A stretch of DNA of 64,000 nt from Symbiodinium natans (Eukaryota > Sar > Dinophyceae > Suessiales > Symbiodiniaceae): assembly GCA_905221605.1 (NCBI GenBank), contig CAJNDS010002449.1, positions 250,001-314,000 of the forward strand, given 5' to 3'. This document shows, in pieces, positions 1 to 11,252 of the stretch; within the stretch, counting starts at the first letter, position 1; each line of letters opens with the position of its first letter. The notes beneath the pieces were generated by a model, which saw only the letters and a program-made list of their open reading frames with translations, did no database searches and was not told the origin of the DNA. The position numbers were made by a program, and so were the translations under genes.

Positions 1-975
1 CGTCCAAATTCGTGTGGGTTGCTGACCTGCACCGCTTTTCAGCACCAAGCCAACCTCAAATTTGGTGCGGACCGCTCGCCCGCACAGCTTTCCCCAAGCC
101 AATGTCGAAATTCGTGTGGGTTGCTGACCTGCACCGCTTTTCAGCACCAAGCCAACCTCAAATTTGGCGCGGCCGCCAAGCCAACGTCCAAGTTCGTGTG
201 GGTTGCCGACCTGCACCGCTTTTCAGCACCAAGCCAACCTCAAATCTGGTGCGGGCCGCTCGCCCGCACAGCTTTCAACCCCAAGCCAACGTCCAAATTC
301 GTGTGGGTTGCTGACCTGCACCCGCTTTTCAGCACCAAGCCAACCTCAAATTTGGTGCGGGCCGCACGCCCGCACAGCTTGCAACCCCAAGCCAACGTTG
401 AAATTCGTGTGGGTTGCTAACCTGCACCTCTTTTCAGCACCAAGCCAACCTGAAATTTGGTGCGGGCCGCTCGCCCGCACAGCTTTCAACCCCGAGCCAA
501 AGTCGAAATTCGTGTGGGTTGCTGACCTGCACCCGCTTTTCAGCACCAAGCCAACCTCAAATTTGGCGCGGGCCGCCAAGCCAACGTCCAAGTTCGTGTG
601 GGTTGCCGACCTGCACCGCTTTTCAGCACCAAGCCAACCTCAAATCTGGTGCGGGCCGCTCGCCCGCACAGCTTTCAACCCCAAGCCAACGTCCAAATTC
701 GTGTGGGTTGCTGACCTGCACCCGCTTTTCAGCACCAAGCCAACCTCAAATTTGGTGCGGGCCGCACGCCCGCACAGCTTGCAACCCCAAGCCAACGTTG
801 AAATTCGTGTGGGTTGCTAACCTGCACCTCTTTTCAGCACCAAGCCAACCTGAAATTTGGTGCGGGCCGCTCGCCCGCACAGCTTTCAACCCCGAGCCAA
901 AGTCGAAATTCGTGTGGGTTGCTGACCTGAACTGCTTTTCAGCACCAAACCAACAGCTTTCAACCCCAAGGCAAC
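1..975. repeat. 105-bp tandem repeat with 400-bp higher-order unit
   Basis: The word cgtgtgggttgctgacctgc recurs at about 11, 113, 195, 300, 406, 511, 595, 700, 806 and 911. Monomers are 82-106 bp, and the pattern 84+105+106+105 repeats exactly every 400 bp (195/595, 300/700, 406/806, 511/911). The two 400-bp copies look almost identical. Several frames stay open through it in both directions, as expected for a repeat, so I do not call protein here. It is cut by the left edge of the window. Confidence 0.95.
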
Positions 976-1180
976 GTTGAAATTCGCGCGGCCTGGAGGT
1001 CGGGCCGTTGGCACAGTAGGCAGTTGGCTCCCACCGACCCTGTTAGCTCCACTGGTCCCCACTATCCCTCTTACCACCTCAAGCCTTGGCTACAGGACTT
1101 GTGGTGCTTCTTGTGTCAATTTTACAGGGGGGTGTGCAGGGTATGGGCGGTTGAGGCATGCATCTGTCCACGTAGGCCTC

Positions 1181-1700
1181 TCAGCCAACGAGGGGCTCCA
1201 GCACGATTTGGGGCTGTCAACAGGTCAACAGCCCGGAGCATTGTAGTCCCTAGGCTTCAGTAAACCTCAAAACCAGTCATGCAATCCTCAAGGCAACATG
1301 CCACCCTGAGGCCATACGTTGGCCAGGTAACCAGTGATCTCCGGGCAGCTCCACTTCCGGGACTGAAGCCTGTCATACACATGGCTGGGGGACCACTTTG
1401 CAGGGACTGACAGATATTCGAACACATCAACGTGTGCAAGCCTCGAAATTTGGCAGCACAGCAGGACGCTAAGGAGCATTCTCAAGTAGATGCTCTCAAA
1501 AATGCCAACAATACAGAAGGTCGCCCGCATCTCACCCAGCAGTATTCTGACCAAGCCCTGATGCCATTGGGAAACAGCACCTAGCCGTTAAGCGTTCCAG
1601 GGTTAGGGTTCCGGAGCCCTAGAGTTTGCGTGAGGACACATGAAGTAGGATTTGTCTTTCTTGTATCCCTGGAGTCTCCGAAGTATCCCCAAAAGGACAC

Positions 1701-1731
<31 letters not shown>

Positions 1732-2256
1732 CTATATATATATATATACACTCACCAATAATAACAAGGAACCTTATATACACTCACCAGTCAAAGAAAT
1801 ATAAACCCTGCTTCACATCGGCCAGCAGATGTGATAGCATTCTGCCACCGTGTTCCTGTTCCCAACAACCATCGCACCCCACCATCAGCAATGGAACCCG
1901 CTGCTTTAAGCCCTGGCAACGAATCGCAGCTGAAATGAGGCAGAGAAACAGCAAGAATGACAAAATAAGGAACAGGTTGCCAGGCAGGTTCTTGAGATGC
2001 AATTGAAAATCCTGACTTTTCGCCACACTGTTCAAATGCAAAAGCTCAAACAGTCAAAAAGCACGACGCGTGTCTAACACAGTCAGGGTCAACAGGCAGC
2101 CAGGAAACAAAGCCAATAGCCAGTCAGCTAGTCAATCAAAGCTACTGATTCAAGAATGGCTGTTGCAAGCAGCCTTGGTCAAGCGTGCTCATACAATCCA
2201 TCATCCCGAGCTGGCATCTTCGCGACTTGCATCTTGTTCCACCGGGAAAAGACATT
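1181..2256 (-). CDS. Unrecognised multi-exon gene, 3' part (four exons)
   Basis: Exons in transcript order: 2256-2185, 1912-1788, 1441-1318 and a terminal 1213-1181 ending in TGA. Phases join without a break (0/0, 0/2, then one base completing Trp, 0/0). Introns use GC, GTGAGT and GTATGG donors with AG acceptors. Readable pieces are NVFSRWNKMQVAKM, VGCDGCWEQEHGG, LAHVDVFEYLSVPAKW and a C-terminus PQIVLEPLVG. The TA repeat near 1705-1755 lies in an intron. No family is recognised. Coding between 2740 and 3128 on the same strand may be its upstream exon. Confidence 0.62.
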
Positions 2257-2739
2257 CTGCAACTCACATATTCTGAGCTTTTCCACGGGGGGTGACGGCA
2301 TGCAGTGGTAGGGGGGTGACGGCATGCAGTGGTAGCGCTAGGGCAACATCCTAAGTTGCGACTTGGATCCTGGATTGCTCCCTGAGCCTCCTCGGAAATG
2401 GCACCGCGAAAGGAGGGGGCTGACACGGTCGCCACCTCTCGGGGCTTGAAGGAGATCGCTCGAAGGTGTTCAGAGTTAAGGTGGCTTTGGTTTCGAATCA
2501 TCTGGTGGAGCTGCCCTGGCTCCCTCGTCTGCGGATGCGAATCTAAACACATCCTAACCCTACGACTATGCGGCCGATTCACTCCAAATCCTCTCCACGG
2601 CCCCCAAACCCGACCCCAGATCCCTCGAGGCGGAGGATGCCTGGGGTTTCCGGATCAATCCACGGAGCCGGTCGGTGAGGATGGGCGTGCCTGTGCTGAC
2701 GGACTTGGCCAGCCCTCATGTTTATCCACGAACCAAAAG

Positions 2740-3128
2740 GGCCACGAAAAGACTTCTGCAAGGTTGACGGACAGCACGCACTGGATTTGGGCAGCTGGGG
2801 TGACGCTCAGGAGTACTGAACTCATGCTTGCCATGGGCGTGCCGCAGGAGTCTCTGCAAGTCTGGCAGAAGCGGTGCCAACACATCACCACAATCTTGGG
2901 TAAAGAGTTGCTGAACCCCTGATGCCGGGACCCTAAATGCCCTGAACATCCCGGAACCCTCTTCCACTCGGAGGGGCCGAAGCCGAGCACGGCCGCCAAG
3001 AAGAAAGAGGCCGGCCCAAGCATGGCAGGGGCCCCTGAGCCTGGAGGCCCGACTTGCGGAAGCTGTAGCAACACAGGGAGCACCCTGCCGAAGGCAGAAG
3101 ATGCATGCCCTTCCATGTTGAAGGATGT
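2740..3128 (-). CDS. Probable coding exon, unknown product
   Basis: A long minus frame stays open for about 390 bp with G/C-rich third positions. Pieces read VQQLFTQDCGDVLAPLL and DLQRLLRHAHGKHEF. A possible acceptor AG lies just upstream at about 3129. The first half is Cys/Arg/Ala-rich, the second half helical. It may be an upstream exon of the 1181-2256 gene. The plus strand is also partly open here (for example KEAGPSMAGAPEPGGP), so the strand is not certain. Confidence 0.45.
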
Positions 3129-3334
3129 CTGCGTACGTAAGCTTAGTAGGCATGCATGCTGTCGTGTGCATTCTTGCAAGATTGCAGCCCGCCGAGTACA
3201 AAGATCGAAACCATCTCGAAGCCCAATAAGAGCTGCGGCGTGCAGGGTTCGGGGTGCGCATCCACGTTGTGCAAGTCAGGGCTTCGGCCCAGGCTTTGCG
3301 CGCTCCTTTTCACGGCCATTGCTCCCGCTGATCC

Positions 3335-3654
3335 AGCTCGTCTCCATACATGATATCCAAGTCCCCGAAGAGGCGTCGAAGAATCTTGCAGGTGCACGGT
3401 CGGGGGGGGGGGGGGGCGGGGGGGGAATTCTGCTGCAACTCTCTCGTGGGACTCGCAGCCAGCAACATGGACCCCAGAAATTCACATGGTGTTCACATCG
3501 ATGAGAGAAGAGAAGAGGAGGGGAGAGCGAGAGAGAGCAGCTGACGGCAGCTGTGCTGGAGGTGGTGAGGGCCGAGCCTCGAGCACGCCTTCCTCCAACG
3601 CACAGTGGCAGCGCATCGGACAGAAGCCGTCCACCACAGATCGCGCCACGGTGA
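3335..3654 (-). CDS. Two possible short exons, unknown product
   Basis: One exon at about 3654-3540 follows an AG acceptor and reads SPWRDLWWTASVRCAATV. Another at about 3400-3335 reads ILRRLFGDLDIMYGDELD. Both have G/C-rich third positions. A poly-G tract (3404-3426) and a GA-rich tract lie between them. The plus strand of the first block is also open and ends at a GTGACT donor-like site, so I keep this low. Confidence 0.33.
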
Positions 3655-3659
3655 CTGCA

Positions 3660-4797
3660 CAAGGCCTGCAAGGTGACTGTTATAGGCCGAGATTGGCGTT
3701 CCCTTCGTTTCGCCGTGTAGCTCTGGCCTAAACCAGGGTGCCCGTGTACACCTCAAGACGCACAGCTTGCTGCTTCTAAGTAAGAACCGACAGGCCCTCT
3801 TGCACAACCCATGCTCCTGCGACCCCAACAGCCCCAAAGCAACAGTCACGTACGCCCTTCACTCGTGCAGGCCCGGCCCTAAAACCAAAGCTCCCATTGC
3901 TCTATTCGACTGTGTAGGCAAGTTCCCCCCCTCCCTCCCGCTCGCCTATCTCCCAGCCGCGCCACAAACGCCTCGACAGCAGCCAGGTGTTCACGTAGTT
4001 TTGCCGGTGAAGGGCGGAAGTGCCTCAGCTTGGGCACACTGAATCTCTTCTTACAGCTTAAGAAGATCGTAGCATCTGGGGCCCAACTGTAACTTGACAA
4101 ACTGCCCATCCCAACCCAACGCCCCAAACAACTGTTGTGCCAAACATCCCAAATTCCCTGAAGGGCACCCTCAGAAATGTGGAATCCCAAAAGCCCCAAA
4201 TGACTGCCACAATTTTCACTCTCTCCCCAGACCTCACATCAAAGCGCCGAAGGCACGGGAGAGAGATCATGTCACCCGCCTGCGAAGTTTCTAACTCTTT
4301 CACTGGAAGGGACTTTGTTGTGCTTCTTTGCCGTTTCGACTCTCACACTGTGGGCAGGTTTAGGATGCCTCCGCTTGCACCAGTACAGCTCTCACGAAAC
4401 TCTATCTCGGGACTAGATAGCTTCGAAGGCCACACCGACCATGCGCCATGAAACCGGAGCCATCTGGACTCATCGCACAAGCAAATCGACAAAGCAGCGA
4501 AGAGTTGTGTAAGCTAATCCGGGGCTCAGAGCTGACAAGACCCTTAGTTGAAAGCCTCGTTTTGGTTTTGAGACTCATCACTGCACTCGAAGTACTACGA
4601 CTATGATTCTGGCTTTCCGAGGGCTGGGAGGTGGGCATGACGAATCTTCTCTCACAGTGCCCCCCCCCCCCCCTTTCAAAAGAGTCGCCATGGCAGCGCG
4701 CAGCGCAACACTTAGGGCAACTTGACCAGATACAAGTAGCGACACCCAATCAGCAACCATATGATCCGTAAACAGCCCTGACCTGCGGCCCCTCATG
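3660..4797. other. No gene seen
   Basis: Spacer or intron. Stops are frequent in all frames and the third-position G/C signal is absent. It contains a run of 14 C at 4661-4674. A minus stretch near 4680-4800 stays open but has no convincing splice edges. Confidence 0.4.
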
Positions 4798-4911
4798 ACC
4801 CACATGAAGGGCAAGGCGCCTCCTGCAATGCCCGGAGCTCTGACTTTTGCGCGTTCATGAGCGCATCGCGCAAGGCAGGGCGATGTAGGACCTGCGCTTG
4901 CTGCCCCACGA
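4798..4911 (-). CDS. Internal exon, unknown product
   Basis: A polypyrimidine-AG acceptor (TTTCTTGCTAG) precedes an open frame rich in third-position G/C: VVGQQAQVLHRPALRDALMN, then ALQEAPCPSCG. A GT donor follows at about 4798. Helical, Gln/Ala/Leu-rich, with a CxxC-like PCPSC at the end. No family recognised. Confidence 0.55.
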
Positions 4912-5146
4912 CTAGCAAGAAAGCAGTCGCACTTTTTTCAGAAGCAAAGCCCTGGAGTTGTGGTAGGAAGCTCAAAAAAGCACAGTGGCCCTGTCAAAGA
5001 GTTTCCTCAAGAACAGGCTGAGAAAGTGTCCGCTAACATGGTGCTGCAGTTGAATCTGGAGCCTGAGTGCCTTAGGTGTTCAATCCTTTGGCCTTAGCCA
5101 CATCTCATGTTGCGAAGGCCCCCCAAGACCCGCTGAACCCCCCAAA

Positions 5147-5204
5147 CACCGAATGCAACGCCAGAGCATCTGCAGCACCGAATGCAACGCCAGAGCATCT
5201 GCAG
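5147..5204. repeat. 29-bp tandem duplication
   Basis: Two exact adjacent copies of a 29-bp unit (5147-5175 and 5176-5204) beginning caccgaatgcaacgccagag. Confidence 0.95.
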
Positions 5205-6009
5205 AATTTCAGGTTTAAGGCTTGGGTTCTGGGCCCCGTTCCTCCCTACATCCGTTGTGTCACCTGCAGGGCGAGTCGGGAAAACACAAGAAGCACCGAC
5301 AGCATTCAAATCTTAGGCCTGGTCCGCTGCTGGCAGAAAGGAGAGCAAACGCTCCACTCCCCTGTCCTCAAAGCCCAAGGTTTGGAGTTTCTGGGAGGGC
5401 TTCGTCAATGTGCAGACAAAATCATTGCAAGAAGAGAATCCCAAAGAATCCGGTACTCAATTCCCTGCCCCTAGAGGCCCTGCAGGGTTGCACACAGTCG
5501 CGGAGTAACTTTGCCTAGGCTTAGAAGCGATGTGCAAGTGATGTCTTGATGATCCAAACATCTCGACCATAGGAAAGCCCATGTAAGATTGCTGGGCTTT
5601 GTGAGGGTTTAGGATTTAGGATTTAGGGTTTAGGGTTCAGGGCTTTGTGCCAATTTGGAACAAGATTCCAGCTCGGCTTCATCTCGTCCTGTGGACGCCT
5701 GACTGGCTGGGCTTTGGAGCAGCAATAGGGCTTCAGAAAGACTTCAGAGGGAAGCACCGGAGTTCTAATCTGTCGCGAGATGTTTAGATCCTTTGGTACA
5801 CATTGTTGTAGAAGATGGGGGCACTAGACATACCATACATTTACTACACATCGACCCACACAAAAGAACGGCTCGGATGAACACGTGCCGCTAAAGCTAC
5901 GTATCACATCAAAAGGATCGCGCCGCCCTGCCCACGCTCATTCTCGGATCGTGCTCTGGTGTGAGGCTCATCACCACGCAGATTGGAAAGCTATGAGCTG
6001 CCGACCCAC
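5205..6009. other. No gene seen; degenerate telomere-like block inside
   Basis: Spacer. At about 5608-5640 there are seven-base steps of the TTTAGGG type (ggatttaggatttagggtttagggttcaggg). No other structure seen. Confidence 0.5.
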
Positions 6010-6092
6010 CTGTACAGTGCAGGACTTGAAGCCTGCAGCAACGCATCCCACAGCCGCGGTTGCAGCAGATGCGCTACCCTTACTGGCAAGGC
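6010..6092 (-). CDS. Internal exon, unknown product
   Basis: An 83-bp block bounded by a GGCCCAG acceptor and a canonical GTGGGT donor. Third positions are mostly G/C. It reads ALPVRVAHLLQPRLWDALLQ then ASSPALY. The opposite strand is also open and superficially resembles a pentatricopeptide helix, but the splice signals support minus. Confidence 0.6.
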
Positions 6093-6099
6093 CTGGGCC

Positions 6100-7312
6100 G
6101 CAACCCTACATGAGCTTAAATCCAAAACTTCACCGTCTTGTCGAAAGATCCCGTCACGAGCATCTCTGAGTGGGGGTGTCTGTCAAAGCAGCCTCAGCGA
6201 AGGAAGCACAAAACAGCATAAACATCTATGGGCTTGGATTCTCTGTCGCGGGATTCCATCGACTCAGGGTGGGAAAAGAGTACCGGGGAGTCACAAAAAT
6301 CTTGGGGCCAAGCGCATTCCCAGGGACAGACAAACACCCTATCTTCTGAAACCCCTGACACGAGTGCCGGCCGTGTCACGCACGGCCTTCTCGTGGCAAG
6401 GCAGTTGGAGCACCATCTGTCCGCTTCGCACCTTTGAGTCGGAGCTTTGGGCTCGAGGGAAGCCGAGTAGGTGGAAAGCACGTGGCGGCAAGAGAGCGTT
6501 GAAAAACCCAGGTCCACAAGAAGAGGGAAGCAGCCTGATAGGATATGAACCCTTGCCGTATCTTTTGTAGAATCACAACATAGAACAACTCCTATACAAG
6601 CCCTTATACACACCCTTATTGACACTACAGAAGCCCTTGTAAAGACCCTCGAGTTTGAGATGTTTTGAGCCCCTGAACCCTTGATCTCTTGGGAAACTTT
6701 GGGGTCACATTGGGGGCTTTTAGGGATCTTTGGGTTTCAAGGCGGGGTTCGTACGCCTTCTTCCAGGGCTCGGTAAGGCTTCTGCAAGGGTTGAGAGTTT
6801 ACGGGATGTTTTCAAAGTCGCTCCAACTACAAACCCCTGGTGGGAGGTGTTTGAAAGGTGACACATGAGCATCCAACAAGCTTACGGACGAAGCCCATGG
6901 TTTCCTGTCCAGCATCCCTCCCGGGCACCCCATGTTTTTTTCAGGAACCACCAGCACACTCACCGACACACCTCATAGACACAAGACCTTCTAAGCCCCT
7001 GTATAATCCCAGTGTCAGATGCGTGCTCCTTACGGTTCTGGCTCATACTAACAACCACAACCACACCAACAACATGCATTCTTTTGCCAGCGACAGCCTA
7101 CAATGTCCCCAGTACAGACCGTTACAGACCCCATTTAGGCAAAGAGGCAACGAAAGGCTTCTGTACTCAAGCGCTTTTCCCCACGCGCACGCGCACATGC
7201 AGGGGCGGGTCATGTCCGAGTCAAGCCGGCAACTTGGCAGGCCCATTGAGGGCAGACAAGAAGCCCAGCTTTGTATGCCACTCTGTGTTGGGGCACAAAC
7301 GTGTAAACTAAA
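6100..7312. other. No confident gene
   Basis: Plus-strand frames stay open at 5983-6570 and 6858-7421 but show no codon bias or splice structure. Probably 3' flank of the 7313-10238 gene plus spacer. Confidence 0.4.
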
Positions 7313-10238
7313 TTATTCGGCTGTGTCATCGGGTGCTACAGCCCCCGGAAGGTCAATTTCATGTGACACCCTGGGCTGTCGGCCCGGGCCATTGACCTCC
7401 CGCGATGGCAGCCCCATGTGAGCTTGTGTTGGCACTACTGCCTCCAAGTGAACCTCCTCCATGCATCTGGACGACCATAGTGAAACGTCTCTCTCTACAT
7501 AGTGATAGCCCTTGCGCTCAAGCCAGGCCACTTCGGCTTTTTGAGAGTTTCCTAAGCCCTCGGCAGCTAGAAGAAACTTGCGCTCTTCTTCCGGCAGCCA
7601 TGCAAGAAACAGCCGATCCACTTCGCGGCTGTATGGTGATGAGCTGTCCCCACATCGCCGCTTGGAGAGACCCCCAAGACCAGCCTTCAGCGCAGCCTTA
7701 AAGTCATCCGTCTCTTTGAACTCCGCCCTTCGACTGTTCAGCTCTTCCCTTCGAAGATGCTCCTTGCCTGCAGTGGCAAAGCTCTCGACCTTGCCCATGC
7801 CGACATGATCCACAAAGTAGTAGACTTCAAGCTCTGCTCCGCAATTCACGGCCTCTTCGATGTTTGCAATCCAGTGGCTCCACCAGCGGCATCCCCAGGG
7901 CTTCTCTTCGCCGTACAGGGGCACACACCAGCACGTGCCATTTAGGCCCTCATGCTCGGGTATCTGGTCGTGCTTCCCGAAGTTCTCAGTGCCGTCCGGC
8001 AAGAACACAACTGCGGTGCTCACGTCCCCTTCGCGGCTCGCGGAGACCAGAGAAGCCCATGCAGCCTCGTACTTTCCAGGCCAGGAGCACACGCATGGGC
8101 GTCCTAGCCCTTCCAGTACTGAGCCTTCAAAGACGATAGTGCGTTGGAGAACCTCCTTGCGCGCCTGGTGGTGCTCGTCATTGAGAATCTCTGCCTCCTC
8201 AGTCGTCAGGTGCTCAAAACCCCCATCCAGTGCGCGATAGAATAAGTAGCAGCTGGGGGGCCATGTAATAAACGCCGTCCATATCCATCCAAAATCCGCT
8301 ATCAAAAGGGCAACCGTCTGCATGCCCATTGCCATGTACCCAATAAACGTGGACGTTTGCTTGACCACGCTCACACTGAACGCGCGGTTGCCGTAACGAA
8401 ACTCGCTGGAATTTTCTCCACCGCAGTCTCGCTGAATCAGGCAAGTGAGCATGGCGCCGGCGAACATGGCGACAGCGCTTAGCAGAGCAGCGTCTGCAGC
8501 GGTGACATCTTCTCGTACTTCAATGGCGAAAGCCGCACAAACCCACAGCATTACAGAAAGGAGCAATGCGATTGCGGCAGCAGCACATGGAGTGCAACGC
8601 AGCTTTCGGTTCCTAAGGGCTGCTGCGGCTTTCCGCATTTCGGTCTCCTGGCAATGTTGCACCTCCTCCTGCCGGCGCTTTTCATGGGCTGCTGCCTCCT
8701 GCTCTTGCCGATCACGCTGAACAGCCTCAGTGCTGAAGGAGCCGAAGTCCTCCGAGCATCGCAGGGAGCTTACGGGGGAGCGGCCAAGAATGTGCCGGGC
8801 CTCCCGCAGTCGCAGCACGGCCTCCTCGCTGGTGAGCGGCATGCTGCGGCCAGGGTAAAGCACCTGCCAGCCGCTGCCCTGCTGGACTTCGACGGCTGCC
8901 TGCAAATCGTTCGTGACCGAGGCCTCAAGATAGGAAGCCATGGCCTTGGAAATGATGTCGGGGCCTAAACCTAAACTGACTACGCATATCATTTCGAGGT
9001 AGCCATTCTAAACTTTAGTTGTGTCAGGAACCTTGGGACCTTCTACAGCAGGCACAGAGACAGAGAGTTTCTGACAACTTCCCGGGCTTCAGGCTGCCTC
9101 CAAGCTGTGGCCACGTTTTGGGTTCAGGTTGAAAAGAAGGCTACATCCAAGGCAGAAAGGAAGCCTCGGTAGGGTGTCTACTTTCTGCACGGAATCTTAC
9201 ATTCCATTGTGTTCTGCACTTCCTGGCTGCTTGCTGTAGCCGTCTAAGGCGTGAGAATCATGAGGTCCAAAGGTCCCCAGCAGTTGCCCATCAAATTTGG
9301 AGCTGCTTGAAACACAGGGCCTCGCCCTTCTTGGAGATTACATTGATTACATGATACAATGTAGATCATGGCATCTGGGAACACGAATACTTGTAGTCCC
9401 ACGACAAAAGCCTGCAGCGACGTATCTGTATCCTTTTCCTGTCTGAAAACAGTAGGATGGCGACCGCATCAGATAGCTGTAGGGTGGGGGGATGGTCAAA
9501 GTAAAGTATTTGTGTTTGTATCTTTGCCACCCACCTGTCTTGTCACCATGCCACCTTTTACGGTTCAGCATTCGCCGCTCAACGTCAATAGGACCCCCTT
9601 TCAGGTTAGCTTGAGGCCCAACATCTCCCTTTTCGCCACCCGCCTAGCTGACCGCTCTGAACATGGCAGGGGTTTGCCACGCAGGGCTTAGGGCTTGCAA
9701 CCCAACATGTTCTTCTGGGGCTTTGGGTTTGCCCCATCTCTCCTCGGGGCCTTTCGACGCTCGCGCTCGCGCAAGGCATGCAAGGATTCCACGCCATCGA
9801 AGACCAAAAGGCTGTGTGCTGCATTACAGTGGGGTCGGGTCTTCCTTCTTCCTTACTAAGCCTTGCTACCGCACCTCAAAGATGGCCAGCTGCCCACACA
9901 GCGCCTTCACCTGCCAAGAGAAGTTTCTGGGGACAGGGGGTGGGGCACCATAGGGCAGCGGTCCGGAGCTACGTGCGTTCGTGCCACCGTAACGGGGTAG
10001 GACGGTTCGGACGGGAAGCACCCCGGAGAGCCTGATGCCTGAAGCTCGAGCCGGCTCAAAGGAAGAACAGCACCAACTTATTCTTTAAGTTTAGCGTCTT
10101 TCTGCAGTGGGCTCTCGAATCAAGTGTTCTCAACTCCGAACTCCCAAACGCGAAAGCTCCGTTCCCGGCCCCACCTCCTCCTCCTCCCTACGGGCTGGCT
10201 GCGGCAGCGAAGACGACACATACAAGAAGCAGCCTCAT
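7313..10238 (-). CDS. Predicted secretory-pathway membrane protein, four exons
   Basis: Exon 1 (10238-10192) starts ATG and encodes a signal peptide, MRLLLVCVVFAAAAS. Exons 2 (10031-9973), 3 (9818-9702) and 4 (8964 or 8970 to 7313) follow. All junctions keep phase (2+1, 1+2, 1+2) with GTAGGG, GTAGCT and GTTGCA donors. Exon 3 is charged (LHALRERERRKAPRRDG). Exon 4 is 1.65 kb: an N-terminal helical part, a coiled coil (about 75-125 of the exon), a hydrophobic pair (CAAAAIALLLSVMLWVCAAF and a segment ending MFAGAMLTCLI), two further hydrophobic stretches (QTVALLIADFGWIWTAFITW), then a soluble domain with CWCVPLYGEEKPWGCRWW and VYYFVDHVGMGK. About 630 residues. Family not recognised. An alternative start at 8941 has a good Kozak context (GGCCATGG), so exon 4 alone could be a gene. 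Confidence 0.75.
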
Positions 10239-10516
10239 GGCCAGACTTTGGTACCCAGATGGTGGTCGCGCAACATGCGGATAGGGTTCCACGTATGTCT
10301 TGGTTCACCTGCTGGCCTGACAGACATCTTGCGCCTAAGTGTGTCAACGAAACAGCATTTAGGTGATTGATGTCTCTCACTGCTTTGCCGATGCTGTGCC
10401 GAGAAGCCGTCCAGCGAAAATACCACACCTGGCATGTCGTACTCCTCACAGGCAGCTGATCCAAGAATCACGACGGACATGCGTATGCCAACTTGAAGCA
10501 GAACCCTGTGTTGCAT
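10235..10516 (-). CDS. Upstream coding fragment, unknown product
   Basis: Open frame with pieces MSVVILGSAACEEYDMPG and NPIRMLRDHHLGTKVWP. Its TGA (10237-10235) overlaps the ATG (10238-10236) of the next gene. A GT donor after EEYDMP suggests that part of it may be intron. The plus strand 10108-10292 is also open between acceptor- and donor-like sites, so this is uncertain. Confidence 0.4.
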   Translation of the reverse strand: MQHRVLLQVGIRMSVVILGSAACEEYDMPGVVFSLDGFSAQHRQSSERHQSPKCCFVDTLRRKMSVRPAGEPRHTWNPIRMLRDHHLGTKVWP

Positions 10517-11252
10517 GTGGCACAGTCGTCATTTCACGAGCAAGTCCCAGTGTGACCCTCGGCCTTTGCTGCCTAATGCTACTCCTGCACCATGACATAC
10601 ATGGCGCGATCAGCGTTCGTCCGAAATACATCCTGCCTCAAATTGGGGTTGAAGTATACAGGATTCGGCAGCGGCACTCGCACACAGGCGGCTTCTCGAC
10701 CAAAGCCGAAAGGTTCTCACAAGACCCATCAGGCTGACATATCAGCTACTGGTAGGACATGCGGACATACCAGATACGAGCTACACCCTGAGGACTGCCT
10801 TTTCTTACGAGTTCTCCACCTCAAGATGTGACGCTCAATCACCATATACAGAAGCAAGAGTTCTCCTAAATCATGCGCTGGACTCTCAAAGGCCCAACTT
10901 CACCCCATGTCTCGCACAGAGTGACAATCACACGAAGCCCTCATAACCGGAACCAACTCAGAGAAAACCGGGGGTCCCCTACAGCTGCCCCGTAGAAGTT
11001 TCGCAGCTGCCGCGGCGACCGCGCCTGCAGAAGGATCACCTGAGAAGGGCGGCGATTCTGCGGCATTTGGGCGAAGCCTCTTGAAGCGCCAGCCCACCGG
11101 TGTTACACTTTTCTCCCATATTTCTCTTTCTCGCACGGAAAGACTTGTCACAGGGCGCATGCGCAGTTGCTGCTAGTTGTGAAGAGGCACATCTCAGACT
11201 TTGTGTGCAAGGCAAGGCTTCTCCGAAATCCGAACTCCCAAAGAGGCGAGAT

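Noticed and set aside
12-980. Proteins of 81-218 codons inside the 105-bp repeat
   Set aside because: Open in several frames and both strands because the unit lacks stops; no start context, no codon bias distinct between frames.
2813-2898. Plus-strand exon reminiscent of a cytosine-methyltransferase C-terminus
   Set aside because: Resemblance of TELMLAMGVPQ to ELMxxQGFP is too short, and the minus frame is longer and better biased.
5983-6130. Plus-strand pentatricopeptide-like helix (LPTHLYSAGLEACSNASH)
   Set aside because: The minus strand of the same bases has a better exon with a GGCCCAG acceptor, GTGGGT donor and stronger third-position G/C.
10108-10292. Plus-strand exon between CTTTCTGCAG and GTATGT
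   Set aside because: Attractive signals, but it overlaps the signal-peptide exon of a minus gene whose four exons match in phase; kept only as a caveat.
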